A stretch of 54,836 bases of DNA from Anaerolineae bacterium (lineage in GTDB: Bacteria > Chloroflexota > Anaerolineae > Aggregatilineales > Phototrophicaceae): the NCBI GenBank assembly GCA_022843745.1, contig JALHNB010000036.1:13781-68616 (forward strand), in the 5' to 3' direction. The first letter of the stretch is position 1. Every line of letters begins with the position of its first letter. Shown here piece by piece: positions 25,339 through 33,833 of this stretch. The position numbers were made by a program, and so were the translations under genes. Below the pieces are notes generated by a model. It saw only the letters and a list, made by a program, of their open reading frames with translations. It was not told the DNA's origin and ran no database searches.

Positions 25339-27024
25339 ATGACTCGGCAAGCCACTCTTGATTCTATCCGCAGCAAACCCAATGTTTCCGTTTTGATTAT
25401 CGGCGGCGGGATCAATGGTGTTGGCCTGTTTCGCGAATTAGCGCTGCAAGGTGTAGACGTGCTGCTGGTCGAAAAGTCGGATTTTTGCGCGGGAACGAGC
25501 GCCGCTTCTACCCGCGTCATTCACGGCGGCCTGCGCTATCTCGAAAACGGCGAATTTCGGCTGGTGCGCGAGGCGTTGCAGGAGCGTAATCGTTTGCTGG
25601 CGAATGCGCCGCACTCGGTCAAGCCACTGCCGACGACCATCCCGATTTTTAGCTGGACAGCAGGTATGATTTTCGCGGCGAAAAAATTCCTGGGCTTCAG
25701 CGACAAGCCGGGAGATCGGGGGGCGCTGCTCATCAAGGCCGGGCTGACATTGTACGATGGGTTTTCTGGCAGGCAGCGTGTTTTGCCGACTCATCGCTTC
25801 ACTTCGCGGACAACCGCATTGTCGCAGCGCCCCCAACTCAACCCTGATGTTGTTTGTATGGCGACCTACTATGATGCCCAAATCAAGCACCCGGAGCGTC
25901 TGTGTTTAGAACTGATTCTGGATGCCGAGGCTGCATCCCCCCAGGCACTCGCGTTGAATTATGCCCGTGTTACAGGCGCAGAGGGTGACAGCGTTACCCT
26001 GTATGACGAAATTACAGGCGAAAATCTGACAGTCAGGCCACAAATCGTTGTCAACGCGACAGGCGCGTGGATTGACTTTACCAACAAGGCGATGAACCGC
26101 GAAACACAGTTTATCGGCGGGACAAAAGGCTCACATCTGGTCATCGAGCACCCGGAGTTGCACAAGGCAGCAAACGGGCAAATGCTCTATTTCGCCACGC
26201 CCGAAGGCCGCATCTGCATTTTTTACCCATTTGGCGCTAAAGTAATCGCGGGATCAACCGATATTCCAGTCGATGACCCTGAAACGGCGGTTTGCGATCA
26301 GGATGAAGAAGCTTATATCCTCGATTCAATTCGCCACGTTTTTCCGTCGATTTCGGTAGATCGTTCGCACGTCGTTTTTCGATTCTGTGGCGTTCGTCCC
26401 CTTCCGCGCAGCACCGCCGCTACAACGGGACAGATCAGCCGCGACCATCACTCTGCGCTCACTCCACCTGGCGATGGCGTGAAATTCCCGATCTATTCGC
26501 TGATCGGTGGCAAGTGGACGACCTTTCGCGCCTTTTCCGAGCAGGTCGCCGATCAGATTTTGCCCGTTTTGGGACAAACGCGAAAAACTCGCTCTGAAAA
26601 TCTGGCGATTGGTGGCGGCAAAAACTATCCGCAAAACGATGCGAATCGGGAGCGATGGATCGCGGAAAATAGTCGAGGGCTGCCGAAAGAGCGCGTTCTG
26701 ATACTCCTTGAACGCTACGGCACACGCGCTGTGGAAGTGATCGCATTTATCATCGCCGATTCGGACTCGCCATTAGCGCATCATCCAGCGTACAGCCGCC
26801 GCGAGATTCAATTTTTAGCATCCTGCGAATGGATCATGCATCTGGACGATCTGATTCTACGGCGGACATTGATCGGAATGTTGGGCGAATTGAGTGCGGA
26901 TTTACTCAACGAATTAGCAAAAACTGTCGCGCCTGTGCTGAATTGGTCGCCGGATCAACTGCAAGCTGAGATCGAGCGAACGATGCAAATTTTTAAGACG
27001 ATTCACGGTGTCAATATTCGATAA
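25339..27024 (+). CDS. glpD: Glycerol-3-phosphate dehydrogenase
   Basis: A 561-residue FAD enzyme. The N-terminal FAD loop is IIGGGINGVGLFRELALQG, followed by EKSDFCAGTSAASTRVIHGGLRYLE, the GlpD signature. A C-terminal helical domain covers about 400-560. It oxidises glycerol 3-phosphate to dihydroxyacetone phosphate and feeds electrons to quinones. Length is normal. It stands alone, with an AGGGA site eight bases before the ATG. Its last 14 bases overlap the 3' end of the convergent enolase-like gene. Confidence 0.93.
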   Translation: MTRQATLDSIRSKPNVSVLIIGGGINGVGLFRELALQGVDVLLVEKSDFCAGTSAASTRVIHGGLRYLENGEFRLVREALQERNRLLANAPHSVKPLPTTIPIFSWTAGMIFAAKKFLGFSDKPGDRGALLIKAGLTLYDGFSGRQRVLPTHRFTSRTTALSQRPQLNPDVVCMATYYDAQIKHPERLCLELILDAEAASPQALALNYARVTGAEGDSVTLYDEITGENLTVRPQIVVNATGAWIDFTNKAMNRETQFIGGTKGSHLVIEHPELHKAANGQMLYFATPEGRICIFYPFGAKVIAGSTDIPVDDPETAVCDQDEEAYILDSIRHVFPSISVDRSHVVFRFCGVRPLPRSTAATTGQISRDHHSALTPPGDGVKFPIYSLIGGKWTTFRAFSEQVADQILPVLGQTRKTRSENLAIGGGKNYPQNDANRERWIAENSRGLPKERVLILLERYGTRAVEVIAFIIADSDSPLAHHPAYSRREIQFLASCEWIMHLDDLILRRTLIGMLGELSADLLNELAKTVAPVLNWSPDQLQAEIERTMQIFKTIHGVNIR

Positions 27025-28261
27025 CAGGCAGTCCGGTTTCAGCTTCAATCGCCAGCAAACGGTTATATTTCGCCAGTCGTTCGGACTGGGTAATCGAGCC
27101 GACTTTGATGTGATCGACCACCCAGCCCGTCGCGAGATCGGCTAACCAATTGTCCTCAGTTTCGCCGCTGCGGGCGCTGACGACCACCCGCCACCCGGCA
27201 GCTTTCGCCAGATCGCAGGCCTCTCGCGCTTCCGTGAGCGTACCAATCTGATTAACTTTGAGCAGGAGCGCATTCGCCGCACTCTGGTTAATCGCTTTTT
27301 GGATTCGCGTTGGATTGGTACACAGCAGATCGTCACCCAGCACCAATCCTTTTGCTGACCTGCGAAAGGCTGCCCAATGATCCCAATCATCTTCCGCCAG
27401 CCCATCCTCGATGCTTGTAATTGGGTATTGTTCCAGCCAGGACAGTAATTTTTCGGCCATCGCGCTGCCATCTAAACGCTCGTTGCCAAGCTGGTAAAAT
27501 CCCGCGTCATAAAAATGACTGGCAGCGACATCGACGGTCAGTGCCACGTCAACGCCGGGTTTTAAACCAGCAGCTTCAATTGCTTCGACTGCCGCTTCGA
27601 TCATCGACTCAGAATCCGCGAACGCCGGTGCAAGTCCGCCTTCATCGGCGGTCAACAGGCGCATCCCATATTTTTTGTAGACCAGCTCTGCTGCCGTCTG
27701 GAACACCTCAACCGTCATCGCCAATGTATCGTCCATCGTGCGCGTTCGCAGCGGCATGATCTGAACGTCCTGAATGGCGATTTGCCCACCAGCATGTTTG
27801 CCGCCGCTGAATAGGTTAATCATCGGGCGAGGGAGGGTTGTTAGCTTTTGATTTCCCGCAAAATATTTATAGAGTGGAACTGCCTGGTTGGCAGCACAAG
27901 CCTGCGCGAAGGCCAGTGACACGGCGAGAATCGCGTTCGCGCCCAGGCGTGATTTATTCGCTGTATCGTCCAGTTCGATCAGCACATGATCGAGTTCGGC
28001 TTGATCGGCAAATGTTCGCCCGTGAAACGCCTGATTGATTTCGCCGCGAATATTGTCGACAGCTTTGCGGCATCCCAGACCGCGATAGCGCTTCGGATCG
28101 CCATCGCGCAGTTCATGGGCCTCCGCCGTACCCGTTGATGCGCCCGACGGCACGGAAACCGTTCCTGAAGCGCCATTCGCAAAAGTGCAGGTCGCCTGCA
28201 CGGTTGGCCTTCCACGACTGTCGAGAATTTCGAGGGCATCCAGGCGCTCAATGATCGGCAT
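27011..28261 (-). CDS. Enolase paralogue with altered active site
   Basis: A 416-residue enolase-superfamily protein aligning along its whole length with glycolytic enolase. Kept (yeast numbers in brackets): SGASTG loop, His156 (159), Glu207 (211), metal ligands Asp244, Glu285 and Asp310 (246, 295, 320), Lys335 (345) and Lys386 (396). Changed: Glu168 is Asp165 and His373 is Ala363, the latter in VSARSGETED where enolases read VSHRSGETED. True enolases almost always keep both. It may dehydrate another 2-phospho acid, or be a weak enolase. It is the last gene of RidA-SDR-kinase-enolase; its ATG overlaps the kinase stop by one base. Confidence 0.9.
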   Translation of the reverse strand: MPIIERLDALEILDSRGRPTVQATCTFANGASGTVSVPSGASTGTAEAHELRDGDPKRYRGLGCRKAVDNIRGEINQAFHGRTFADQAELDHVLIELDDTANKSRLGANAILAVSLAFAQACAANQAVPLYKYFAGNQKLTTLPRPMINLFSGGKHAGGQIAIQDVQIMPLRTRTMDDTLAMTVEVFQTAAELVYKKYGMRLLTADEGGLAPAFADSESMIEAAVEAIEAAGLKPGVDVALTVDVAASHFYDAGFYQLGNERLDGSAMAEKLLSWLEQYPITSIEDGLAEDDWDHWAAFRRSAKGLVLGDDLLCTNPTRIQKAINQSAANALLLKVNQIGTLTEAREACDLAKAAGWRVVVSARSGETEDNWLADLATGWVVDHIKVGSITQSERLAKYNRLLAIEAETGLPVIEY

Positions 28262-29274
28262 CAGGGCAAACTCCCAACAAAGCGTTCAATAAGGTCAGCG
28301 ATGTGTAACGGCGGATCAGCCATAAGTTGTAGAACGGCCTCACGCTGGCGGCTGCGGGCATTCGTATCGAAATATTCCAGCGGCGAACGTCCGGCGACTC
28401 GCGCCAGCAGACAGGCCAACGTATGGCGAACTGCGCGTGGCTCAAGCGCATCTGCCCAATCAAGCGACTGAATTTCTACAAAATAAGTCTGCCAGTAATG
28501 CAGCGCCGCCTGTTGAAAATCGGTGCGTTTTTCGCGAATGTGATGCGCCTTGCTTAAGAGGTGCGTCATCGAAAAGCCGATGTCAAAAGCCGGGTCGCCC
28601 CAATGGATGACCTCATAATCGAGCAAAATCAGTCGCTCATGATAAACGAGGATATTTTTCGGGCTGTAATCTCCATGAACCAGTGACAACGGCGTATTAC
28701 GTGTTTCCTCAACTAGCGCGTTCAAAAATTTCGCTGCTTCGGAGACTTGCGATGCGGTATAGAGATAGTAGGGTTCTAAACGCAGCGACTCAAAAAATGA
28801 ACGATCTTCAAAATGCGGCGCGATTTCGCCCCGATGTTCATAGGCACGGCGCTCAATCGTGCCGAGCAGTACGGCGAACTGGGCAACATGATCGAGACTC
28901 AGCCGTCCATCCAGCAGCATTCGTTTCCAGTTTTCGTGCGGCTGGGGGATGGCCTGCATTGCCAGAATGTGTGCCTCATGATCTTCAAAAACGAACGTGG
29001 GCAGCGTATCCGGCGGCGCGATCTTGCCCAGCCAGCGTAAACCGGATGATTCACGGTGAATGCGCTCCGGGCTGCTGAACCAATCAACCGCTACACGCAG
29101 CTTTTCTAACGCCTGTTTGAGTACCCAGCTTTCGCCCGATTCGCGCTCGACCAAAACTGTGCGATTCGAAACGCCACCCTGCAACACCTCGATTCGTGGC
29201 GTTTCATTTGGCTGAATATGTCCCGCCTGTCGCAAGTAGGCGATCAGATCATCCGGCTGTTCAATATCCAGCAT
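28261..29274 (-). CDS. APH/choline kinase-family phosphotransferase
   Basis: A 337-residue kinase of the aminoglycoside phosphotransferase fold. It has a Gly-rich GGVSNRT loop, WVLKQ (ATP Lys), the Brenner motif HGDYSPKN and the metal-binding LLDYEVIHWGDPAFDIG. The spacing resembles methylthioribose kinase more than drug-resistance enzymes, but the substrate is unknown. It should phosphorylate a small hydroxylated metabolite in the cytoplasm. It follows the SDR by five bases and overlaps the enolase-like gene, so its product may feed that enzyme. A link to mtnA is possible but MtnP makes the same phosphate sugar directly. Confidence 0.85.
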   Translation of the reverse strand: MLDIEQPDDLIAYLRQAGHIQPNETPRIEVLQGGVSNRTVLVERESGESWVLKQALEKLRVAVDWFSSPERIHRESSGLRWLGKIAPPDTLPTFVFEDHEAHILAMQAIPQPHENWKRMLLDGRLSLDHVAQFAVLLGTIERRAYEHRGEIAPHFEDRSFFESLRLEPYYLYTASQVSEAAKFLNALVEETRNTPLSLVHGDYSPKNILVYHERLILLDYEVIHWGDPAFDIGFSMTHLLSKAHHIREKRTDFQQAALHYWQTYFVEIQSLDWADALEPRAVRHTLACLLARVAGRSPLEYFDTNARSRQREAVLQLMADPPLHIADLIERFVGSLP

Positions 29275-29279
29275 CGTGC

Positions 29280-30035
29280 CTATTCTTCCGAAATCTGACC
29301 GCCGTCGATCACCACTGATTCGCCTGTGACGAACGAGGCTTCATCCGACGCTAAAAAGGCGAATACGTTGGCGACTTCATCTGGCTTTCCGTAACGGCCT
29401 AATGGGATTTTTTGCGTATATTCGGTGATATAGGCTTCGTCTGCGCCGCCTTCCGTGACCAGATCGGTCAGGATGAAACCCGGTGACACACAGTTGACAC
29501 GAATGTTATGTGTTGCGAGTTCAATCGCCATCGTTTTGGTCAACAAAATGACACCCGCTTTTGAAGCGTTGTAGGCCGCCAATCCTCTTTCGCCCATCGT
29601 GCCATTGGTCGAGGCCATATTGACGACTGCGCCACCTTTGCCTTGCGCGACCATCACCCGCGCCGCCAGTTGTCCTAGGATGAACACCGCGCGAAGATTG
29701 ACGTTCATCACGCGATCCCAGGCATCCAGAGTGTGTTCAAGGAAGGGCTGGAAAATGCCTGTACCCGCGTTATTGACTAGGACATTGAGTTCGCCAAATT
29801 TCGCCTGTGCTTCGCCGATGAGCGCCTCGCAAAATGCCGGGTTGGTGACATCACCAGTCAAATAATGTACCTCACCAAATTGGCTTAACTCCTGTGCGGA
29901 AGCAGCGATGCGGTCTGGTACGAGATCGCAAATCACGAGTCGTGCGCCTTCCTGCAAGAATTTTTTGGCGATGGCTTTGCCGATCCCGCGCCCCGCGCCT
30001 GTGATAATCGTGCTTTTTCCTTCGAGGCGTAACAT
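29280..30035 (-). CDS. SDR family NAD(P)-dependent oxidoreductase
   Basis: A 251-residue classical SDR: TGAGRGIGKAIA loop, NNAG, catalytic Ser in NMASTNG and YNASKAG (Tyr and Lys present). The C-terminus has SPGFILTD and GESVVIDGG. It should interconvert an alcohol and a ketone. The gene starts inside the RidA stop codon (TAATG) and is followed five bases later by the kinase gene, so it belongs to a four-gene operon. Substrate unknown; the best-annotated relatives act on sugars, sugar acids or 3-oxoacyl compounds. Confidence 0.9.
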   Translation of the reverse strand: MLRLEGKSTIITGAGRGIGKAIAKKFLQEGARLVICDLVPDRIAASAQELSQFGEVHYLTGDVTNPAFCEALIGEAQAKFGELNVLVNNAGTGIFQPFLEHTLDAWDRVMNVNLRAVFILGQLAARVMVAQGKGGAVVNMASTNGTMGERGLAAYNASKAGVILLTKTMAIELATHNIRVNCVSPGFILTDLVTEGGADEAYITEYTQKIPLGRYGKPDEVANVFAFLASDEASFVTGESVVIDGGQISEE

Positions 30036-30415
30036 TATTTGTCCCCGACGTAGGCGATCACGTCAATCTCGACCAGAATGCCCATCAATTGGCTGCCGAC
30101 GGTGGTACGCACTGGTTTTGGGTCAGGAAAATAGGTCGCGTACACTTTATTGTAGCGATCAAATAGGGCTACATCACTCAAATGCACCGTCGATTTGACG
30201 ACATCGGCCATCGTCGCGCCGCCCGCTTCCAGAATCGCTTTGATATTTTCGAGCACCTGGGCGGTCTGTTCTTCAATGGTTTCCCCCATTAGCCCTGTGG
30301 CTGGATTGCGCGGCCCTTGCCCAGCGACGAACACAAAATCGCCAGCGCGGATTCCTTGCGAATAAGCTCCAGCAGGGCCAGCAGCACTTGATGTTTTAAT
30401 TTGTTGTTTCGGCAT
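30035..30415 (-). CDS. RidA family protein (enamine/imine deaminase)
   Basis: A 126-residue RidA/YjgF protein. It has AYSQGIRAGDFVFVAGQGP, NIKAILEAGGATMADVVK, and the active-site PKPVRTTVGSQLM with the conserved Arg. RidA hydrolyses reactive enamines such as 2-aminoacrylate made by PLP enzymes, or acts in specific catabolic steps. The AAAGGA ribosome site is the end of a repeat element. It is the first gene of RidA-SDR-kinase-enolase; a RidA in such an operon suggests an amino acid or amine intermediate. Confidence 0.92.
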   Translation of the reverse strand: MPKQQIKTSSAAGPAGAYSQGIRAGDFVFVAGQGPRNPATGLMGETIEEQTAQVLENIKAILEAGGATMADVVKSTVHLSDVALFDRYNKVYATYFPDPKPVRTTVGSQLMGILVEIDVIAYVGDK

Positions 30416-30424
30416 GAAAAGATT

Positions 30425-30466
30425 CCTTTAGCGATTAGCTTTTAGTCGTTAGCTTTTAGCGAAAAG
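30425..30466. repeat. Word repeat, family E, before the RidA gene
   Basis: TTAGCGATTAGCTTTTAG and GTCGTTAGCTTTTAGCG are tandem copies of a TTAGCTTTTAG word. On the minus strand its end forms the AAAGGA site of the RidA gene. Confidence 0.5.
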
Positions 30467-30470
30467 TCAA

Positions 30471-30593
30471 AGACTTAACACAGAGATGCTGAGATGCAGG
30501 ATCGCAGAGAAAAAGAGTCCTTTGCGGTTCTCTGCGTTCTTTGCGCCTTGTGTTAAAAGCGTTTTAATTCTCTGTGTTCTCTGTGGTTCAATT
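30471..30593. repeat. CACAGAG element, family B (copy 2), nested inverted repeat
   Basis: This fills most of the M20-RidA gap. Outer arms TTAACACA (30475-30482) and TGTGTTAA (30549-30556), and inner arms CGCAGAGAA (30503-30511) and TTCTCTGCG (30528-30536), are perfect inverted repeats. The right end on minus reads TTGAACCACAGAGAACACAG directly after the M20 stop codon. Confidence 0.65.
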
Positions 30594-31869
30594 ACTGCTG
30601 TACCCCGCACCAATTCATCGCACCCAAGATAAAAATCTCGACCAGGCGCAAGTAATCATCGACGAAAATAAATTCGTCGGGCGAGTGCGGGCCGCCGCCA
30701 GTTGGCCCCAGCAGCACCATCGGTGTCGGGCTGAAAAGGTTGAAAATATGCCCGTCGCAGGCGAACGGAGCGCCTTGAACAGTCGCAGGTTTGCCCAGCA
30801 CGGCGGTTGTCGCCTCGGAAAATACGCCAATCCCGTCGTGATCGGCGGCAATTTCGCTGCCATCCAGCCAGCGAATCGGCTTCCACTCCGGCTCAAATTC
30901 GGCTAAGACATTATCTTTAGCCTGCGCCGCACGGTAAAAATTTTGCAGGTCGGAGATGACATCATCCTGCGTCATGCCGGGGTATGTTTCGATCCAAGCG
31001 GTCATCCATGCGTTGCTCGGTACGCGATCCGCGAAGAAATTGGCGTTCACTTCCCCGGCTTTCAGTTGATTGATGAGAACGGGAATGCCATGATTATTTT
31101 TGTAAATTTCCGGGACAGTGACGGTCGTGTGGCGGTGGGCTGACCATTCATTGAGCATGGTGATAAAGCGAGCAATCGCGCTGGTCGGGTCAATCGCTTT
31201 CTCAGGGCTGAAACCCCATCCCGGCTTACCGCGAAAAGTGACGCGCACCATCAGGCCGCCATGATGCGCCGGGCAAACGATCAGGTTGGTCGGCTCCGGG
31301 ACGACGGCAAGATCGGCGTTATATTTCAGACGTGCGCCCAATGTGCCGTTGCAGCCACCAAATTCTTCGTCCACCACGCTTTCGATCATTAGGTCGCCTT
31401 GCAGTGTTATTCCCAGATCGTTGAGCGCCTTGATCGTCAAAATCGAGGCGACCAGTCCGGCCTTCATGTCATATGAGCCGAGTCCCCAGAATTTACCGTC
31501 GGAAATTTCGCCACCCCAGGGCGGTTTGCTCCAGGGGTCAACGCCTACCGGAACGGTATCCATGTGGCTGGAGTAAATGAGCGAACGTCCGCCGCCGCTG
31601 CCGCGCCGTATGCCCATTACGTTAGGCCGTCCGGTGCAAGGGCGCTCCGCCCAATATCGCGGATGTTCGAGCAAGCCGGGGACGGAGCTGATCTCGTAAA
31701 TATCGATCTCGCAGCCGAGACTGCTCAACAACCCCGCGACAGCCATTTGGCCTTTTTGCTCATTGCCAAGCGGCGCGAGATTTTGCGTCTCGATGCTGAC
31801 GATGCTACGCAGACATTCAAAAATCATCGACTGGTGATTCTGCACCCAGTTATGGATTTGTTCATTCAT
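30592..31869 (-). CDS. M20 family metallopeptidase/deacylase
   Basis: A 425-residue M20 enzyme related to ArgE/DapE. Visible metal-site motifs are SSHMDTVPVG, GLGSYDMKAGLV, VVDEEFGGCNG (catalytic and metal Glu), VVPEPTNLIVCPAHHG and a C-terminal GGGPHSPDE. It hydrolyses an N-acyl or peptide bond of a small amino compound using two zinc ions. Substrate unknown. It lies upstream of the RidA operon on the same strand but behind a 176-base repeat-filled gap, so cotranscription is uncertain. It is divergent from the aldehyde dehydrogenase gene. Confidence 0.9.
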   Translation of the reverse strand: MNEQIHNWVQNHQSMIFECLRSIVSIETQNLAPLGNEQKGQMAVAGLLSSLGCEIDIYEISSVPGLLEHPRYWAERPCTGRPNVMGIRRGSGGGRSLIYSSHMDTVPVGVDPWSKPPWGGEISDGKFWGLGSYDMKAGLVASILTIKALNDLGITLQGDLMIESVVDEEFGGCNGTLGARLKYNADLAVVPEPTNLIVCPAHHGGLMVRVTFRGKPGWGFSPEKAIDPTSAIARFITMLNEWSAHRHTTVTVPEIYKNNHGIPVLINQLKAGEVNANFFADRVPSNAWMTAWIETYPGMTQDDVISDLQNFYRAAQAKDNVLAEFEPEWKPIRWLDGSEIAADHDGIGVFSEATTAVLGKPATVQGAPFACDGHIFNLFSPTPMVLLGPTGGGPHSPDEFIFVDDYLRLVEIFILGAMNWCGVQQ

Positions 31870-31987
31870 GATTTACCCTTTTAATGGCAGTGTGAGCCGC
31901 ACAAGAGTATATCCACAACGGCTTTTGGTGTGCAACCAACTGGCATTAGCGATAGTGAGGTCTCATGAGGCATAATTGGGGCATTCT

Positions 31988-32017
31988 TGTAGGGGCGCAG
32001 CCCGCTACGCCCCTACA
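31988..32017. repeat. GTAGGGGCG palindrome, family A (copy 2)
   Basis: Perfect 10-base arms TGTAGGGGCG and CGCCCCTACA, with AGC/GCT pairing inside. It lies 31 bases before the aldehyde dehydrogenase start in a divergent region. Confidence 0.65.
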
Positions 32018-32047
32018 CCCAATAAATTTGTCAATTGCGAGGAAAAA

Positions 32048-33631
32048 ATGACCTTACAACCTGTTCTGATCGCTGGGGAATGGCGGCAAGCCGATTCTCC
32101 CGCCGGTTCATTTCAAGCGATGAACCCGACCACGAAAACCGCTATGCCGGACGAATATCCGGTTTCCAGCGCCGCCGATGTCGATGCCGCACTGCAAGCG
32201 GCCTATGAAGCGGTTGTCGCGCTGCGTTCTATTCCGGCGAGTAAAATTGCTGATTTTCTCGAAGCCTTCGCCGCCAATATCGAGGCACACATTGACGAAT
32301 TGGTCGAGATGGCCTATCAGGAATCGGCACTCCCCAGAGAGCCGCGTTTGCGCTCGGTAGAACTGCCGCGCACGACGAATCAGTTGCGTCAGGCCGCCGC
32401 AGCCGCCCGCAGCTTTTCGTGGAATCACCCGACCATCGACACCAAGACCAACATTCGCTCGAAATACGGCCCGCTGAACGGCGCAGTCGTCGTTTTCGGC
32501 CCGAACAATTTCCCGTTCGCCTTCAATTCTGCCGCAGGAGGTGATTTTGCCGCCGCGATTGCCGCTGGAAATCCAGTCATTGCCAAAGCCAATACCGGAC
32601 ACCCCGGTACAACGCGCATTTTTGCTGAGGCTGCGTTCGAGGCTGTCAAAGCTACTGGCCTGCCAAAGTCGATGGTGCAGTTGATTTATCGCACGCCGCC
32701 GGACGTGGGCTATACGCTGGTATCGCATCCACTGGTTGGCGCGACGGGCTTTACGGGTAGTCGGAACGCGGGTTTGCGCCTGAAAGCTGCTGCTGATAAA
32801 GCTGGAAAGCCGATTTATCTGGAAATGTCGAGCATCAACCCGGTCTATTTCCTGCCGGGTGCGCTCGAAGAACGTGTGACGGAACTCGCGGCTGAATATG
32901 CCGGGTCGTGCATGTTGGGTGCGGGGCAGTTCTGCACCAATCCCGGCTTTGTCGTGTTGCTCGAAAATGCCCAGAGCGAAGCCTTTATTCAGGGCGTTGC
33001 TGAGATGTTCCGCACCAAGCCTGCTGGGATTTTGCTCAGTCAGCGCGGCCCCGGCGATATTGCCGATGCGATTGCCTTGATGCAGCAGCATGGCGCGGAA
33101 GTGGTCGTCGGCGGCAAGGAAGTCACCGATTCGGGCTACAGCTTCGAAAATACGCTCCTGCGCGTTTCCGGCGATGCGTTTGTGCAGAATCCCGAACCGC
33201 TGCAAAGCGAAGCATTCGGCGCGGTTGGGCTGTGTGTGTTAGCGAAAAATGAAGATCAGCTTCTGGAAATCGCAGAACATCTGGAAGGCAACCTCACGGG
33301 CGCGATTTACAGCCATAAAGGTGGGCAGGATGACGCGCTTTATAACCGTATCGAGCCGCTGCTGCGCACTAAAGTGGGGCGTTTGCTCAACGACAAAATG
33401 CCGACAGGAGTCGCGGTCAGCCCGGCAATGAATCACGGTGGCCCGTATCCCTCAACCGGACATCCCGCGTTTACCGCAGTCGGCATTCCGGCATCCATGA
33501 TTCGTTTCGGCGCACTTTACAGCTACGACAATGTGCGTTCGCACCGTCTGCCGCCGGAATTGCAGGATAAGAATCCCACTGGGCAAACCTGGCGTTTCAT
33601 TGACGGGGAATGGACACAGCGGGATTTATAG
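32048..33631 (+). CDS. NADP-type aldehyde dehydrogenase, ketoglutarate-semialdehyde-like
   Basis: A 527-residue ALDH of the long NADP/2,5-dioxovalerate dehydrogenase group: FGPNNFPFAFNSAAGGDFAAA, catalytic Glu in LEMSSINPV and catalytic Cys296 in GAGQFCTNPG. These enzymes oxidise 2-oxoglutarate semialdehyde, the end of non-phosphorylating pentose, hexuronate and hydroxyproline breakdown, or fatty aldehydes. I chose the ATG at 32048, which has GAGGA upstream; an in-frame start at 31976 would translate the repeat element. An FGGY kinase and SDR follow on the same strand, suggesting sugar or sugar-acid use. Confidence 0.92.
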   Translation: MTLQPVLIAGEWRQADSPAGSFQAMNPTTKTAMPDEYPVSSAADVDAALQAAYEAVVALRSIPASKIADFLEAFAANIEAHIDELVEMAYQESALPREPRLRSVELPRTTNQLRQAAAAARSFSWNHPTIDTKTNIRSKYGPLNGAVVVFGPNNFPFAFNSAAGGDFAAAIAAGNPVIAKANTGHPGTTRIFAEAAFEAVKATGLPKSMVQLIYRTPPDVGYTLVSHPLVGATGFTGSRNAGLRLKAAADKAGKPIYLEMSSINPVYFLPGALEERVTELAAEYAGSCMLGAGQFCTNPGFVVLLENAQSEAFIQGVAEMFRTKPAGILLSQRGPGDIADAIALMQQHGAEVVVGGKEVTDSGYSFENTLLRVSGDAFVQNPEPLQSEAFGAVGLCVLAKNEDQLLEIAEHLEGNLTGAIYSHKGGQDDALYNRIEPLLRTKVGRLLNDKMPTGVAVSPAMNHGGPYPSTGHPAFTAVGIPASMIRFGALYSYDNVRSHRLPPELQDKNPTGQTWRFIDGEWTQRDL

Positions 33632-33640
33632 CCGGTCAGC

Positions 33641-33818
33641 GTCTCAGCCAGTCAGCTAGACGAAGGACTGAGCCATGAGACTGAGGTCTGAGTTTAGTAC
33701 AAAGTGCTGAGTATAAAGTGCTGAGTCAAAGACAAAATTCTTAAACTCAGCACTCAGCACTTTTAATTTGGTGCTGTTTAATAATTCCTCAGAAGCTGAA
33801 ATGCTGACTTGCTGAGAC
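33641..33818. repeat. Nested inverted repeat between ALDH and FGGY kinase (family C, copy 2)
   Basis: GTCTCAGCCAGTCAGC (33641-33656) is inverted at 33803-33818 with one mismatch in 16. GCTGAAATGCTGAC at 33795-33808 matches 3831-3844 exactly. Inside lie repeated TGCTGAGT words. The element fills almost the whole 202-base gap. Confidence 0.65.
33701..33764 (+). terminator. Hairpin able to terminate the ALDH transcript
   Basis: AAAGTGCTGAGT (33715-33726; a second copy at 33701-33712) pairs perfectly with ACTCAGCACTTT (33752-33763), and the pairing runs into TTTT on the plus strand. The 25-base loop is long for an intrinsic terminator. It lies inside the family C element. Confidence 0.45.
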
Positions 33819-33833
33819 TCTGAAAGGCAAAAA

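Noticed and set aside
26459-26746. Disrupted glpD because of minus-strand frames
   Set aside because: The glpD frame is open over 561 residues with normal FAD motifs.
28261-29274. Antibiotic resistance kinase or methylthioribose kinase
   Set aside because: The fold fits, but operon context and motif spacing do not identify either substrate, and MtnP already yields the phosphorylated sugar.
32108-33205. A 365-codon minus-strand frame inside the aldehyde dehydrogenase
   Set aside because: The plus strand encodes an ALDH with intact catalytic Cys and Glu; the reverse frame is a shadow.
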